Notes: generated from the sequence alone by a model not told the origin. A stretch of DNA of 64,000 nt from Riptortus pedestris (GCA_019009955.1 CM032228.1:97274501-97338500), one strand, 5' to 3'. Numbered from the stretch's first letter, positions 43,678-56,697 are shown. Translations and numbers: made by a program.

Positions 43678-46261
43678 AAAATGTCATTTCCGACTTTGAA
43701 AAAGTAGACTGCGATTGATTTTCGTACTATCGAACTATTTAAATACGAAAATGCCATATATGTTTTGTTGTAATCCTTATGAAGAAGATAGTTCACATGC
43801 AACTGTAAGTTACCTCTGTCCATTTTAGGACACATGAAAGGTGGCAGAGCAGCGCCACCCCACCGGGAGTCACCTTATCGGTTGTCATCCATGTATAACG
43901 CCTGGAATTGGTGTGAAACATGAAGGATTGGGTGTAGTAATTATTAAAATAATAGTAATAAATTGTTTATCTATTAAATGTACACGGGATATTACTACTT
44001 CCTTTTCTAAATCTTTTAGATGTCCAAAAATGTTATGAAAAATGATCTCATTGCAATTTTTTACTTAAGCTTAATTACAATTTCTTATTAAAAATTATAG
44101 TAAATTAAGTATCTAATTTAAAAATAAAACTCTTACTATTCAACAAATCCTTAAAATAAAAAAGGGTGCAATTTCACTGCTTTGAAATCGCGAGTTGTCT
44201 TTATTTGGCCCCAAACGAGTTCTATAGGATTCAACGCACAATGAATGGTAAGGCGGAAGTCGTAGAAAGTAGCAATTTCATCTTTCATCTTGTGTCCACT
44301 CAGTATGACAAGTACTTCGATAAAAATTCACTAGCCCCAAGAGGTCTAGCAGAATTTTTTTTGTGGAGCCAAGAATGTTACGATGCGTTTTTTTAACAAC
44401 TACTGTTCCTTCAGGAATGTTAGGGAGTTCTTGAAACCACCTCATAATAAAGAACGATTTCAGTTCTTGAATGTACTATTTGTTTCATCGTTACTTGACA
44501 GTATATTTAAACGTTTTCCGTAAAACTCAGAATCATTAATGATCGGAATATAAAGACTGTAGTTTAGAAAAGAAGTTAATTATTCATTTACTAATACCTC
44601 CTTGTTATGAGTCAGATGGAAACATGTTATATATCAATCTTGTGGTTAAAGTAATGTTGTTCCTCTAACTGGAAACTAAGTGAGTTATTTGTATTTTAAC
44701 GTTTTCAGTATTGACTGATCCCTCACTCTCACTTACATGATCTTCATTTAAGGCTATTTTTAAATAAATATTTTATGTTTAGCTTAAATGTCAATTTTGG
44801 TCAAAAACTAATTTCGTATCTTTCCTCGACAAAGGTTATAGCTGCCTCTTATACCATATACTTTATTTTAATGCACTTACTTGTCGTTGTAATAAAATAT
44901 TTTATGAAGACTGATAGCAAGTTTATTACATTTAACTTAAAGAATTTATTTAACTTTCTTTGCCGTTGGTAACAATCATTTTTAAACTGTAATATCGCGG
45001 TGCTTATTCAAGTTCAACTGGAGGCTATACCCTAAAGTTTATTTTGGAAAAATAGGTGCAGTAGACATAATTTGTCGATCAAAACACCCATCAATAAAGC
45101 GATTCATTACAATAATCCCAAATAACTAGATGTATAAAGTGAGATTTTGCGGTCAATATGGCTTGCCATTGGCAATTGTTGTTATCGCAAAGTAATTGGT
45201 GATTCAAACAACAAAACTGAATGAATTGGAAATAATTTTCTGTTATTGGGAAATCGTATCCGTGATGGGCATTACTAATTCCGGTGAATTATACAATTGA
45301 AACAATGCCCCGGTGATTCCTATTTACCATTAATTAACAATTTGTTGATTATAATTTTACGGATTTTTGTTCTGTTTCTTACCTAATACTTCTTTTAATT
45401 AATCTAATTAAATGTTTGCGGCTGTAGTACACTTAGTATTAGTTGTTTACAAAATAAAATGAATTTATACCTGTTGTACTGTTGTGCGATTTAAAATATA
45501 ATCTATAACTGAATTATTTATTAACCTCTTAAATACTTATTTTTAATATTTGATATTTAACAACTTCAAGCAAGACTAAGGACCTTATTTGTTAATAGTT
45601 GACATTGGGCCAGGAAGATAAGGGTTTAGTTGGGCGAAGGGGAGAAAGGAATATATTCGAAATATCTCCTTATAGAAGAATATTATGTGACCAAATCTGC
45701 AAATTCAATTTCCTGTAACTATTGTGTTATAGTAAGCCTTCTCACCATCATCAGATTTTCACTGTCAGTAACTGAGTTACTAAACCTCTCTGTCAATCTT
45801 GCATTTCAGTTCTTGTTTACATAGACTCCTTTCTACAGGAAAAACAGAGAATAAATGATGAAATGGGATCACCAGCTCTTCGTACTTTATTCTCGACATG
45901 TCATCCCACCTCCACTGAAATAACTCCCATATGACCTTCTCTCACGTTTTATACTTTCTTTCTCTTTTTCTAAGAACCCGATGTAAACAAGACTTCAAGT
46001 TTGGCATGCTGTACTTCATTTATTTAACGCTATAGTAACTTAAAGCAACAATGATGTAATAGTATGAGGACGTATGTGGTTCTAATTCGGCAGAAAACGC
46101 TAAAACTAATTGCAAATAATAATTGTTAAATGTTTCGTTGGAGGCCATCGAAACCGCTTCTCGTGGTGTGCACCTGATATGCGCTTTCGATGCGAGGACA
46201 CCAATTAATTTTCATACCTTTCGATCAATCCACCAAGGGATTACATTAAACTTTCAGTTTT
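43678..46261. other. Mostly unassigned DNA with old family A traces
   Basis: Traces at about 44500-44730 (GAGTCAGATGGAAACATGTT, AGTGAGTTATTTGTATTTTA) and 45590-45860 (GAAATATCTCCTTATAGAAG) look like heavily decayed modules. No gene seen. Confidence 0.4.
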
Positions 46262-46424
46262 AGCAGACATCCATCCCTTAAGGGAAATCAGCTATTGAGG
46301 TTGTACTCGTGACGCGATTTGTTTTAAGAATTTACTCAATCAGAATATGTGGCGAGATATCAGTAGTGTGTCAAACCATCACTTGGGAAATCTGCATAGT
46401 TTACGCAGCACCTGCATGGCAGAC
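46262..46424 (+). mobile_element. Family A copy A7, interior deleted
   Basis: 5' end AGCAG...CCCTTAAGGGAAATCAGC and GTACTCGTGACGCGATTT are followed within about 100 bases by the 3' end TTGGGAAATCTGCATAGTTT, hairpin ACGCAG-CAC-CTGCAT, GGCAGAC. Confidence 0.8.
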
Positions 46425-46559
46425 TATTTATTTAGTTAAATGGTGTGTTTGCAATGATAGGTATACATACTCATTAGGAAATTCGATTGTGCATATTACT
46501 ATTGGTGAATGAAATGCTGGACTCTTCCAAAGAAAAAAAAAATGCTTTTCCACATTTTG

Positions 46560-47368
46560 TTTTAGTTTTCAGCTTTCGATATTTTACCGTTTCTACCAAC
46601 ACGGAGGATTATATTCCTGAAAGGATGAAATCAGACCGATAAGAGGGAGAGGGTTGAAAATTCAAAATGTTTCTAGTATTATGTTGGCTAAAATTGTTAG
46701 AGTTAATCTTTTTGCATTTTTGTTTTTCTATAAATGTTGTTCTATAATTTGTTTCGTATATCCAATATTAAGCGAGTTTTTTACTTTCTTGTTCTCAGTA
46801 TCCATGAAACCCACACTTCTACTCATCAATTTCTTCTTTGAGCGCCTGATTCTCATTTTAATTCCTGTTTGCTATCTATCTATCTATCTATCTATATATT
46901 TGTCTGTTACCGCTTTAGCGGTCGCAATTTTTGTTTGATCGTTACCAAACTCGATATTTAGTCGTTTTATGTCAAAAGAAAGATCAAGTTCGTTAACGGC
47001 TGAAATCGGACCACGGGGAGGGGGGGTTTAGAGGGGAGGATTTCCGAAAATTCGAAATATCTCCGTTACTATTCGTCGGATCGAAAAATTGTACAGAATC
47101 AATCTTATTGCAAATTAAATTTACTATAAATATTGTTCTATACATTTATTCTGTATCTTGAATATTAACCGAGATATTTGCATTTGTATTCTGCGTGTGG
47201 TACCAGTTAACTGTGTTTCGGGGCTAGAAACTACTGGGTTATTACGCCCTAAATAATGTTTTAGGTTTAGAGGTTTCTTTCTATTACAGTTGTTATTAGG
47301 CAGATTTCTCTATTGTAAAACTTCACGTGGGAAATCTGCTTAGATTACGCAGCCCCTGCGTGACGGAC
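46560..47368 (+). mobile_element. Family A copy A8, two modules, no 5' end
   Basis: A first, older module (46600-46840), the (CTAT)n tract, TTTGTCTGTTACCGCTTTAG, a second well-preserved module (GAAATATCTCCGTTACTATT, ATATTAACCGAGATATTTGC) and a perfect 3' end: GGGAAATCTGCTTAGATTAC, hairpin, GACGGAC, seven Ts. Confidence 0.8.
46868..46897 (+). repeat. (CTAT)n microsatellite inside family A copy A8
   Basis: About seven tetranucleotide units directly before ATATTTGTCTGTTACCGC. Confidence 0.9.
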
Positions 47369-48985
47369 TTTTTTTAATTTGGCAGAAGAAAATTCCATGG
47401 AATTATGGTTAAATACAATAATTTCACTTTACTGAGTTTTTTGTAAACGCCGAAAACTTTTGTGTTCAGATTTCAAAGGAATTATTTGTTACCCTCCTTG
47501 AACTCTTTTTTCACTGAGGTTTAGCACAGTGATATTGTAAGCCTCTTTAAATTTGGAATCATTTTAAATTAAGCGCAACAAAACATTTTGAATATTTAAT
47601 GTAACAGGCAAAAAAAGAAAGACATTTGGTGTTCACATCAGTTTTCCTTTATAATTTTCCATCTTATGCACCTATTCTTTCAGGAATCGATAATTTTGGC
47701 ACACTCTCTGTTTGTAAAGACCCTTCTATAGATGGAATAAAAGTAATTTCATGAACTTTCTATGTATTCACATTTTGTTATCCGTGATCCTCCTCCCTCA
47801 GTTTGTGGGGGAGTAGACAAAATACAACTTCTTACATTGATATAGTTCGACAATAAATATTTTCCATTTGGTTATATTCATTCTTCTTCCTCAGTTACCA
47901 TTCGTGTAAAGCTTTTTTCTACATATAAAGAAAGGAAGATTTCCTCTTCTGTGTTATGAATCATAAATCTTATCATCCTTGCATAGTGCTGTACATACTC
48001 CTTAATAAAAGAAAACTTGAATCATCGTGTCCTTGGGAGATGATAAATTGTGAGCATGACTTCTCAGGGAATCCCCCTCATTAGCGACGAGGAACCGGAT
48101 CGTGAGTGAAGGAGTATACTTGGCCAGCTGTAATTTCATGTTGCAAAAGCTATCCTCCTTAGATATTTTGGAGTTATATTTAAAATTTACAATTCCATTC
48201 ATCTTAACAGGCAATGCTCTACCCACCTTTATTGCCAATATATTATTGAAGTTACTTATTTAGTTTTCTATTTTTCGCAAAAGCTTAATCATATTTACAA
48301 TAATTTCTACCTATGATAAATAATGAAACAAGATTTCAGTGAAAATTATTTATACAAAAATATTGCTAAAAATGTTCATATGACACTTTTATGTAATATT
48401 GTCTTATCCTAGAATTGTTGTTAAGTCTTTTTCTCGAACTCGATTGTTAATGAAGTTGTTTGATGTGTTGTACAGCCGTCAGTATACCCCACTCATTTTA
48501 ACTTTTACTTGGCATGTCACTAAATATCTCATGTTCAGCTTAAATTTCTAAAATTGTTTTTGTTAATTGTTTCTAAAAAAGAATTAAGAAATAAAATTTG
48601 TAATTCCATCATCTGTGTCATTCCAGCAAGTTGGAAATCTGATTACTTGCATTAGTTAGATTGGTATTTCTTTTCTTTTTTTTCTTTTTTAAGGGTATTA
48701 TATTTATTTCTATTACATCTAAAACTGAAAACTATGCTACTAACTATTTTACCGGGAAGCTGCATGTTGTACATTTGATAATCTTTAAAAACAATTGGGG
48801 AGTTTGAGAATATTTAATTCCATATTTTATTTTTTTTAATGTGTGTGAGTGTGTGACGTATTTAAATTTGAATGATGCCTTTTTTTGTGAATAGTTTTGT
48901 TTCAAAGTTACCAAGTTTTCTTTTCACTTATTTATTTACCACCTGTTTTTAGTTCTATGTTGTGTTCGTGTTTCTTGTCTCTTTT
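47369..48985. other. Unassigned DNA
   Basis: A 78-codon minus-strand frame (48002-48238) has no recognisable domain. Nothing else seen. Confidence 0.5.
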
Positions 48986-49097
48986 GCGTTATTTTGTTTT
49001 GTTATTTTGTTTTTTGTTTTTGTCTTGTTTCCCCCCATGTTTAAGAAGAGCCAAGTCGCCAAAGTTGCGGAGTTCTACATAATAAATAAATAAATAA
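48986..49097 (+). repeat. Retroposon-like 3' tail with (TAAA)n
   Basis: CCCCCCATGTTTAAGAAGAG, CCAAGTCGCCAAAGTTGCGG and ACATAATAAATAAATAAATAA-like ending (here split) suggest the 3' end of a retroelement. Class uncertain. Confidence 0.35.
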
Positions 49098-49521
49098 TCT
49101 TAAAATACTTAAAGATATTCACATGAGTTTAAAATAGTAGGCATAACATTTCTTTCTATCAATTGAAATATTGAAAATGATAATTATAGACTTTAACAGC
49201 AACTGCAAATGGACGTACATTTTAATTTCTGATATTTCATATTTATATTGGACTTTAAATAAAAAAAAAGCAGCCACTCCGAATGAAATACACACCTTTA
49301 TGCCACTGACTTTCGACCAAGGTGTGGCTTAGTTCTCGTTATGTTATGTTTAATTATTCATTGTTAGGCCAAATTTTTGTTTAAAAACCTGCAATGTAGC
49401 AACAACATAATAATAAAACATTTTAACGTAGTTTTAAACAAGTTGAAATCAAAAAGACTATTGCTTATCAAAAATACTAATTCTGTTTTTTAATTATAAT
49501 TCTAGGAAAAGTAATTTCTGA

Positions 49522-49579
<58 letters not shown>

Positions 49580-51267
49580 CTTTATTATATGAATATATAT
49601 ATATTACTAGTTTTAAAGATGCTTGTAAGGGAAATTAGGACCTAAGAAATAAATAATTAAACATAATTTGAGACTATAAGTCAGTTTGGAAAAATAAAAC
49701 ATTTTTTTTTTAATTATTCGAATGCAATAAGACACGGGAACACATTTATGAGAAATACAGTGTGGGAGTTAGTGAAATATGGTGTGTAGAAAGAACGTGA
49801 TCTGTTTCTACTTTATGTTGAGCTTATTTATATTTTGTGTTACTATTAGCATTCAGATGGAGAAACCTTGGGCCCAGATGTCATACATATTTCGTCCTCT
49901 CACGCCTATCTTTTATTTTTCATTCCATCAGTTGTTTTGATTTCCCTTTTATTTTCAAGACATGACCGATCTTTATTTTTGACTGACTCTGTGAGTTACT
50001 GATATAGTAATTCATGTAAGTACTATATTTGTTCTCTATTCTTAATTTATATTTTTGCTCGTACTGGGTTTGAGACTTTTGTATCGATTGTCAGTTCCAA
50101 TGTAATTACACAATACATAAATACATTTTTATAATCTCAACGTATACTTCATTTAATTCTGCATTTTCAGTTCCAATTTCCAAGGGAAAAAAATCATTAC
50201 AATCGCAAAATTTATTGGTTTACAGATCTTTATTCGTCTGACTATACGTTTTGATCTTCCCTGATCCCATTTTGACTAGTTTAGGCGCGGTATAAGTACA
50301 TATGCATTTATATGTTTCGTTTAACTCGAATACGACTGGCCTTAAAATGTGAAATTTCAGGGCTGCTGTACCGTATAATTGTACATTTCCCCTGTTGATT
50401 AATGTCGACTACTCGGAGTGGAGGTCGATGAGGGCGGAAATAAAAACTAGGTTATTTCTTAGTACCTAAAAGAAGTACAAAAATCTGTTCAGAATAAATT
50501 CAGACACAGATTTGTCTATTAACTCTGTTAATTTTTGTTTATTAGTTACAAAACACGATTTTCAAATTTATCATGTAAAACTAAAGATCATATTTGTTAA
50601 TAAGCGGACCAGCAGGGGTTGGGGGGATGTACAATAGCAAATAACGTTGTTATTAGAGGCCGAAACGAAAAACGTTATCTAACCAATATTCATGATAACA
50701 ACAATTGTTGTTCTATAAATTTATCAATAACCCCAACTTTAATAGAGCTTATTTTTCTTAAGTTAATGTATGGAGTTTATATAAAGCAATGATTTATATA
50801 AAGTGTAAGGGGAAGAGAGAATGCTCAAAGGGGACACAAGATGGTAGAAAATGGAGATAGAGTGAAAATATATCTGAGATATGCCCTTGTTGCCGTTAGC
50901 TTGAAGACACTGTGCCACAACTATGTCCTATTAAGGTGTGTCGGATGGGAGAGACGGGAGAGTAGGTTCAGTGTCTAAATGAATCTCTTCCTCTTCCTGA
51001 GAATCGTTGACTGCTCCTCTCCAAGAACACGGATTGCTGGAACGAATTGAACTCGAATCGGGACGCAATTAACAATGGTGGCCTCGGGAAGAACACGCAA
51101 CAAGCGCATTACTTCAGTGGTTTCCTTCTTTACGCTTCAGCAATTACTGCAGCACAAGTTCACTTCTCATACAATTTAATGTCCTAAGAGGAGAGTTATT
51201 ACAAGGAAATAACAGTAGTTGTTTTAGTCGGTATATATATCGTATAATTGCTCTCTATATCTTTGGT
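49098..51267. other. Unassigned DNA with (AT)n and a family A trace
   Basis: (AT)n at 49522-49577. A decayed family A module at about 50505-50780 (ACTAAAGATCATATTTGTTA, a GGGG-rich patch, ACGTTGTTATTAGAGGC). No gene seen. Confidence 0.5.
49522..49577 (+). repeat. (AT)n microsatellite
   Basis: About 28 units. Confidence 0.95.
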
Positions 51268-51275
51268 ATTACAGT

Positions 51276-52418
51276 CAGAGTTGGGCAAGAATTAAATACT
51301 TTTGTAATTAACTACCTTTTCAATTAATAAATACTAGTTATGTAATTGCAACTACAGTTACAAAAATGTAGTTGGTAACTGTAGTTGGTATTCATAAATC
51401 CAACTACTAATTGAAATAAAAAGTAGTTATAAAAATAATTACAATTAGTAGTTGTAATTGTAACTGTAGTTATTGAGTAATAACTACAACTACATATAGA
51501 TCAGCTGTTTTTTACGTTCCAAAGAGCGAATATATTTTGATCGCCTCTATATAAATATTTACATTCGTGGTGGTGATGAATGGATCATCTGAGATGAGCC
51601 ATGTTCAATTGGTGCACAGAATATGGTCAGGCAGAATAAGTCAGAGAGATCTGAAGGTGGACGCTCCTATCAGCACATTCTCTTGTTCCAGCGATGGTTT
51701 CTTGTCACTCTCTTGCAGGGCACTCCAGTCTGTCTTCTAAATCCGTCACCAGTCATCTGCTACGAAAAGATTTTTGAAACAAATTACAATGAGTGGCAGT
51801 GAAAGTGAGGACGAGAACTCCTTATTTTTTGGAGCAGAGCAGTAGAGCGATTATTTTCTTTTGCCGCGATGGCAAAAGCCCCAAAATCAAATAGCCTGTC
51901 TTACAAAAATTCTGAGTTAAGAGTAATTTTAATGGCTAATTTGTTTAAATTTTAAAGTTTAAAAGTATTATTTAATTTCATTCGACTCGGGAAAATATAA
52001 AAAGGAATTTACATATTATTTTCGTTAGTTTTCATTTATTTGCATTAAAATTATTTTCAGTTATTATAATAATGTAGTATATGTAATATAATAAACTTTT
52101 GAATATAAAGACATTGGATGTAGTTATTTATTAACAGCCTCAACTACTTCAGTCAGTGTTTCACACAGTTTTTTAAAGTAACTACCCAAGTGACTGTAGA
52201 TGCAACTACAACTACAGTTGCAATTACTAACTGCAGTTGTTTTTGGAACTACTGATTTTCTGCACTATTAACTGTAGTTGTGAAATTTCAATTACAATTC
52301 CTTTAGTTGAAAAATGTAGTTGCCCATTACCAATAACTAATTGCATTAGTAGTTGTAATTGTAACTATATTTCAACTAATGTAGTTATAACTTGTAATTA
52401 CAATTTTGCCTAACTCTG
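51276..52418. mobile_element. hAT-superfamily element, non-autonomous, with giant subterminal arrays
   Basis: The 1,143-bp element begins CAGAGTTGGGCAA and ends TTGCCTAACTCTG (12 of 13 TIR bases pair). A perfect 8-bp target duplication ATTACAGT (51268-51275, 52419-52426) flanks it; both features are hAT hallmarks. About 220 bases inside each end are built of permutations of GTAGTTGTAATTGTAACTAC-like words. The two arrays are largely inverse to each other. The central 600 bases are different, with a TATATAAATA box-like sequence near 51548 and an 18-codon frame. No transposase catalytic domain is present, so it depends on a source elsewhere. Confidence 0.9.
51789..51845 (+). CDS. 18-codon acidic frame inside the hAT element
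   Basis: ATG then SGSESEDENSLFFGAEQ and TAG. The Ser/Glu/Asp-rich start resembles an N-terminal exon of a transposase, but it is too short to assign. It may be the stub left when the transposase gene was deleted. Confidence 0.25.
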   Translation: MSGSESEDENSLFFGAEQ

Positions 52419-52426
52419 ATTACAGT

Positions 52427-53066
52427 GCCGAAACGTCCTTACATATGATGTTAATTTTAATTTGAAATTATATATCTCTTTCACTTATTCATCCATAATA
52501 ATTGAAGATAACATTATTGAAAGTGTGTATATGTAATTAGGAAAAAAAAATAATTTCTTTAAGTGGGAATAATCGGTATATTTAACGTGAAAATGGTGCC
52601 CACGCTTTCCCATCACTCTTAAATAGTCCCGATATTTGGTAATAAAATATTTAAAATTCCCTTTTTAATCTCTAGGATTTAAGATGGCTTCTGTAAAACT
52701 AGTGGGGGAAGGTTTCAACGGAGAACATTATTTTTATCCATCAACCCTGATTTTCATCAGGGGCTAAGGTTATAGCTGTGCTTTTATTATTTTACCCTCG
52801 GGAAAACACGTTTTCTTCAGAAGGTTTTTTTAAATATAATATTGTGAAGGGTGTAGGCATCTTTATTAACTGTATTTTATGATCTTTATTAACTGTATTT
52901 TATATTTTATGGGGTATAAGGGTAGCTCTGTCTTAAGACATTTACTTCATTACCAGAAGACTCAGATTTTTCCTGAAGCAAATAAGCACCTGAGGCTAAT
53001 AACAAACACGTTTTAGTGTGGTGATTGGTACATGCTTTAATTTTTTTTGTCTCAAATGTATATAAC
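52427..53066. other. Unassigned DNA
   Basis: Nothing recognisable; the direct repeat CTTTATTAACTGTATTTTAT occurs twice at about 52860-52902. Confidence 0.5.
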
Positions 53067-53075
53067 AATGTTTCC

Positions 53076-53304
53076 TTGGGCCTCAGGCTAGCCATGTGAG
53101 TTAAAGCGTTGGCCTTAATGTCACGTGGCAAACCTAGAGTGGCGAGTTCGTTTCCCGCCTGGGCAAATAGAAATTTATTTAGTGACGAACTCACTAAATA
53201 AAATCCTTGGTCCTATCCTTGCTCGAAAAGGGTGGTAACCTGTAGATAACCCGTCCCAATTAGCCTTAGTAGCAAGAAGTGGACGTTGATTAATAATAAT
53301 AATG
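53076..53304 (+). repeat. SINE family S, full-length copy with 9-bp target duplication
   Basis: AATGTTTCC (53067-53075 and 53305-53313) flanks a 229-bp unit. The tRNA-like head has a box A-like GGCTAGCCATGTGAG and box B-like GAGTTCGTTTCCC about 50 bases on. The body is CGAACTCACTAAATAAAATC, AAAGGGTGGTAACCTGTAGA and AACCCGTCCCAATTAGCCTT. The tail is AGTGGACGTTGATTAATAAT. SINEs are copied by LINE machinery. The AAT-rich tail, rather than poly-A, hints at a partner LINE that recognises a specific 3' end. Confidence 0.85.
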
Positions 53305-53319
53305 AATGTTTCCATTTCT

Positions 53320-55816
53320 GAAAATGTCCGGTATAATTGTAAAATGAAATCTCGAACAACAAACATAACCAAAACCAATAGCTATTAAGAAAATGGAGTT
53401 CCAATACGATTTAACCTCCTATAAACTCCTTTAATTTTGAACACTGGAGGTAAGGGGTATGTAATGTTGAAGTAAGATTTTCTGGCCCCGTGAATAGAAT
53501 GGATAATTTTTATGTGAAGAAACATTTGCTACTTTAAAAAATTATTTTTTTTTTCAAAATGAGTTTCATTTTTAAAAATTGATTCCGGACACCCGTAGAA
53601 AAAAAATATCAAAGTTGACTTAAGGCTTAATGTTCCCTGGAAACAAAAATCCAGTATCACATTTGGCTTCAAATAAATCGAGTTAAAATTTGTGGGGCCT
53701 AGACATTACAGCATCTATAAAAGTTTTTCATTACCAGCCTCAGAGGAGTGCAAAAATAAGAAAAGGAGATTAGTCCTTCTAATGCATTCTTGGAGTTGAA
53801 GCGGCAACCTGGTACATCAGGAACTCTCCACCAGTATGCCAAAGACAAGAAGTAACTTTGCACATTCTTGAGGAACACCTGAATGAGGTATTCTGTTTCT
53901 CTTCATTGAGTTCCAACTGTTCCTGGATACCTCAGAAGGAACCTTTTCTATCGCCCAACCTTTCTAATGAAAGCTAAGCCTGCCTACTCGGGGAGGAATC
54001 GGATTATCAATTTGTTAATACCTGTTCCAAATAATGTCGTTCAAAGCACTTGTTTTCTCCAATCCGAATTACAAACCCCATTAAAGAATGGACACATGTA
54101 AAAATGGGTTTGAAAAAAAAAAATCCAAACTTTCTCATTTACAAATTTCGTCAAATGTCCATCTCATCAATTAAGGGCCATTACTTACGTACTTAAATGC
54201 AAATTAATTTTTGTCAATAGGAGTTTTATAGGTTTTTTTTCCTATTTTGAGCCTCTAAACGTCTCATTTGGAGCTTAAATTTCAAGACCTGTTTATATAG
54301 GCCTCATATTAAGGGGGGCATAGAAAATAGCATATCAACCTTTCATCACTGTACGTTGGAAATATGCTCAGTTTAAGCAGCCATTGAGACAATAATGCGA
54401 GTATTGCACATTTCTTTGATTTTAATACCAAAGTGGAAGTTGAAGTTGCGCCATGCTGAAAGCAGAGGTATGCTAAACAGTCTCATGCAATAATGGCAAG
54501 GGATCTAGGGCAGGAGTGTGAAGGAAAGTTGCCATCTTGAGAACTCTCCGTTTAGTATTCTTGGTTCCCTTGCCTTGCTCTGGCCAATATTTCACTTGCG
54601 AAACTACTCGTTTCGATATCGATACCTTCAGTCATCCTCATTCTTTGTGCAACCTCTACTTACGTTCTTCAGTCTCATCCTTCCTTTCTTATTCTGTCTT
54701 TTTTTTCAATTTCTAAATATTTCTTAAGTATTTTGTAATATATTTATGGTATTTTATCTCCAAGTAACAAAAAAAAAGTAAAAAAGGAAAATTATTTTAC
54801 ATCCAAGTTGATTTTTTGGCTCTCTTTATTTTGGAGCACAGGTTTATTGCATTAGAGAATATCTCGTCTCCCAAAAATACGGGTCGCATGAAGAGATTCT
54901 TTGTTTAAAAGGCCAGTTACAATTTTTCATAATGATGAATTCACAACAAATTTAAAAAAGTCCGTTTTTACTCCATGAACTCCAAGTTGAATAATTAAAG
55001 ATTCAGAATAAAAATACAAAGCAAATAAAAGAAAAATGATTCTTGAACTTACAAAAGTTGAAGAGTAAAAAACCTCCTTAAATATAGAACCAGTAAAAAA
55101 TATTTATTTTGGTAAAATTGTTAAAGAAACAACTAAATTTTTATATTTAGTAGTTAAATAGCATTAAAATGTAAAAGTATAGTTGAACATTATTCACCTG
55201 CAATTGATTGCTGAGTAGAGAACCTTCTGAACTTCATATCCGTTAATTATATTTATCTATAAACGGAGAGAGGTTATCAAAATTTTTTAATTCATTCCTG
55301 ATTTAGTTATGATATTAAATTTCAATTTTCATTGTAACTTAAATGTGTTTTAAATACATTTAAACAAATAATCATAATTTCTAATTTGTGAAAATGTATA
55401 ACTCTTTTTGCAATATATTGTTGATCAGCGTGCTTGCTTGTTGGGAAGATGCGAAAAGATGAATAAAAATAAAGAATCCTTTTATGCCTGTCTGGCCAAG
55501 GCAAACAAGAGCATTGCAAAGTACGATACCAAATTTATATTAAGTGACCATTGCTTAGTTAGGCGTGGAAGGTTATAGAACCGTGCATCATAAAAACATA
55601 AGTTGGCCATTGAAAATCTCAAAGAACTGTAGAGTTCTGCTGTCAGGAACAACAGGTTCACAGTGAAACACGTATTATTTAGCCCTGGGAACTAAATAGG
55701 CTGCTTATTGTTGAGCACCAAAGACTCACATTTCTGATGCTTAAAGCTACCGGGGAGTTATCTGAAGTTCAGATTTACTGGGTAGATGCTGAATTTAATA
55801 TGGCATTAAATTGGAA
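53320..55816. other. Unassigned DNA
   Basis: Only a solo family A 3'-end relic at about 54356-54391 (GGAAATATGCTCAGTTTAAG). A patch of mixed composition at 53720-54010 gives no recognisable protein. Confidence 0.5.
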
Positions 55817-56697
55817 CCTTAGGGGAAATCAGCTATTGAGGTTTGGACTCATGATAGGATTTTCGAAAAATAAACAATGAAGTTCGTTAATGCCTAAAAT
55901 CGGACGAGTGGAAGGCGGGGGGGGGGGGTTAAGAGGGGGAGAATATTAAAAAAATCGAAATATCTCCGTTGTTATGCGTCGGGTCGAAAAATTTTATTGA
56001 ATCAATCTTACAGCAAATGTAATCTTCTATAATGTTGTACATGTTTTCTCTATATTGAATATTAAACGGGATATTCCATATTTCAGTTTTCGGCCATCAA
56101 TAAACCCCCACTCCTAATCATGTCATATCAACAATAAACTGTTATGTACTGAATCTTTTCATTACAAGAGTAAATACCAAATATGGTTTTTATTGAACTA
56201 TTACTTTGTGAGACACTTGCAAATACGTTGTGCGATGACTTCATCAATTAAGATTGTTCCTTGTTTACTGGAAAATGTTTGTTTATTTATATGTTGTTTA
56301 AGTATACCATTCTCGATATTTAGCCGTTTCAGTCAATAGTAAAGATCATATTTGTTATTGGCTGAAATCTGACATGGAATAGTGGTGGTTTACAGAGGGG
56401 GAAATTAGAAAATTCAAAATATCTTCGTTATAATGAGTCGGATCATAAAATGTTATAAGAACCAATCTTGTTAAAGTTTTGATTTTCTACAATTGTTGTG
56501 CTTTGCATTTTTTTGTAAAGTATTAAGCGAATTATTCGCATTTTCTTGTTTTCTGCCTTCAGTAACCCCCCCCCTTCTACTCATTGCTTTTTTACATATA
56601 AATAGGGAATAAATACGTGGTGATATGAAATCACAATTGTTATCATACCAGCACTTGGGAAATCTGCTTAGTTTATGCTGCCCCCTGCGTGACGGAC
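55817..56697 (+). mobile_element. Family A copy A9 with internal module duplicated
   Basis: 5' end CCTTAGGGGAAATCAGCTAT, CTCATGATAGGATTTTCG. First module: TTCGTTAATGCCTAAAATCG, G run, GAAATATCTCCGTTGTTATG, GGGTCGAAAAATTTTATTGA to about 56250. Second, older module: ATTGGCTGAAATCTGACATG, AAAATATCTTCGTTATAATG to about 56620. 3' end TTGGGAAATCTGCTTAGTTT, decayed hairpin, GACGGAC. The microsatellite site is deleted. Confidence 0.8.

Noticed and set aside
48002..48238. 78-codon minus-strand frame
   Set aside because: No recognisable family, start context or neighbouring exon.
52735..52765. CCCTGA/TCAGGG hairpin as a terminator or element end
   Set aside because: Six-base stem with no repeat context; expected by chance in 64 kb.
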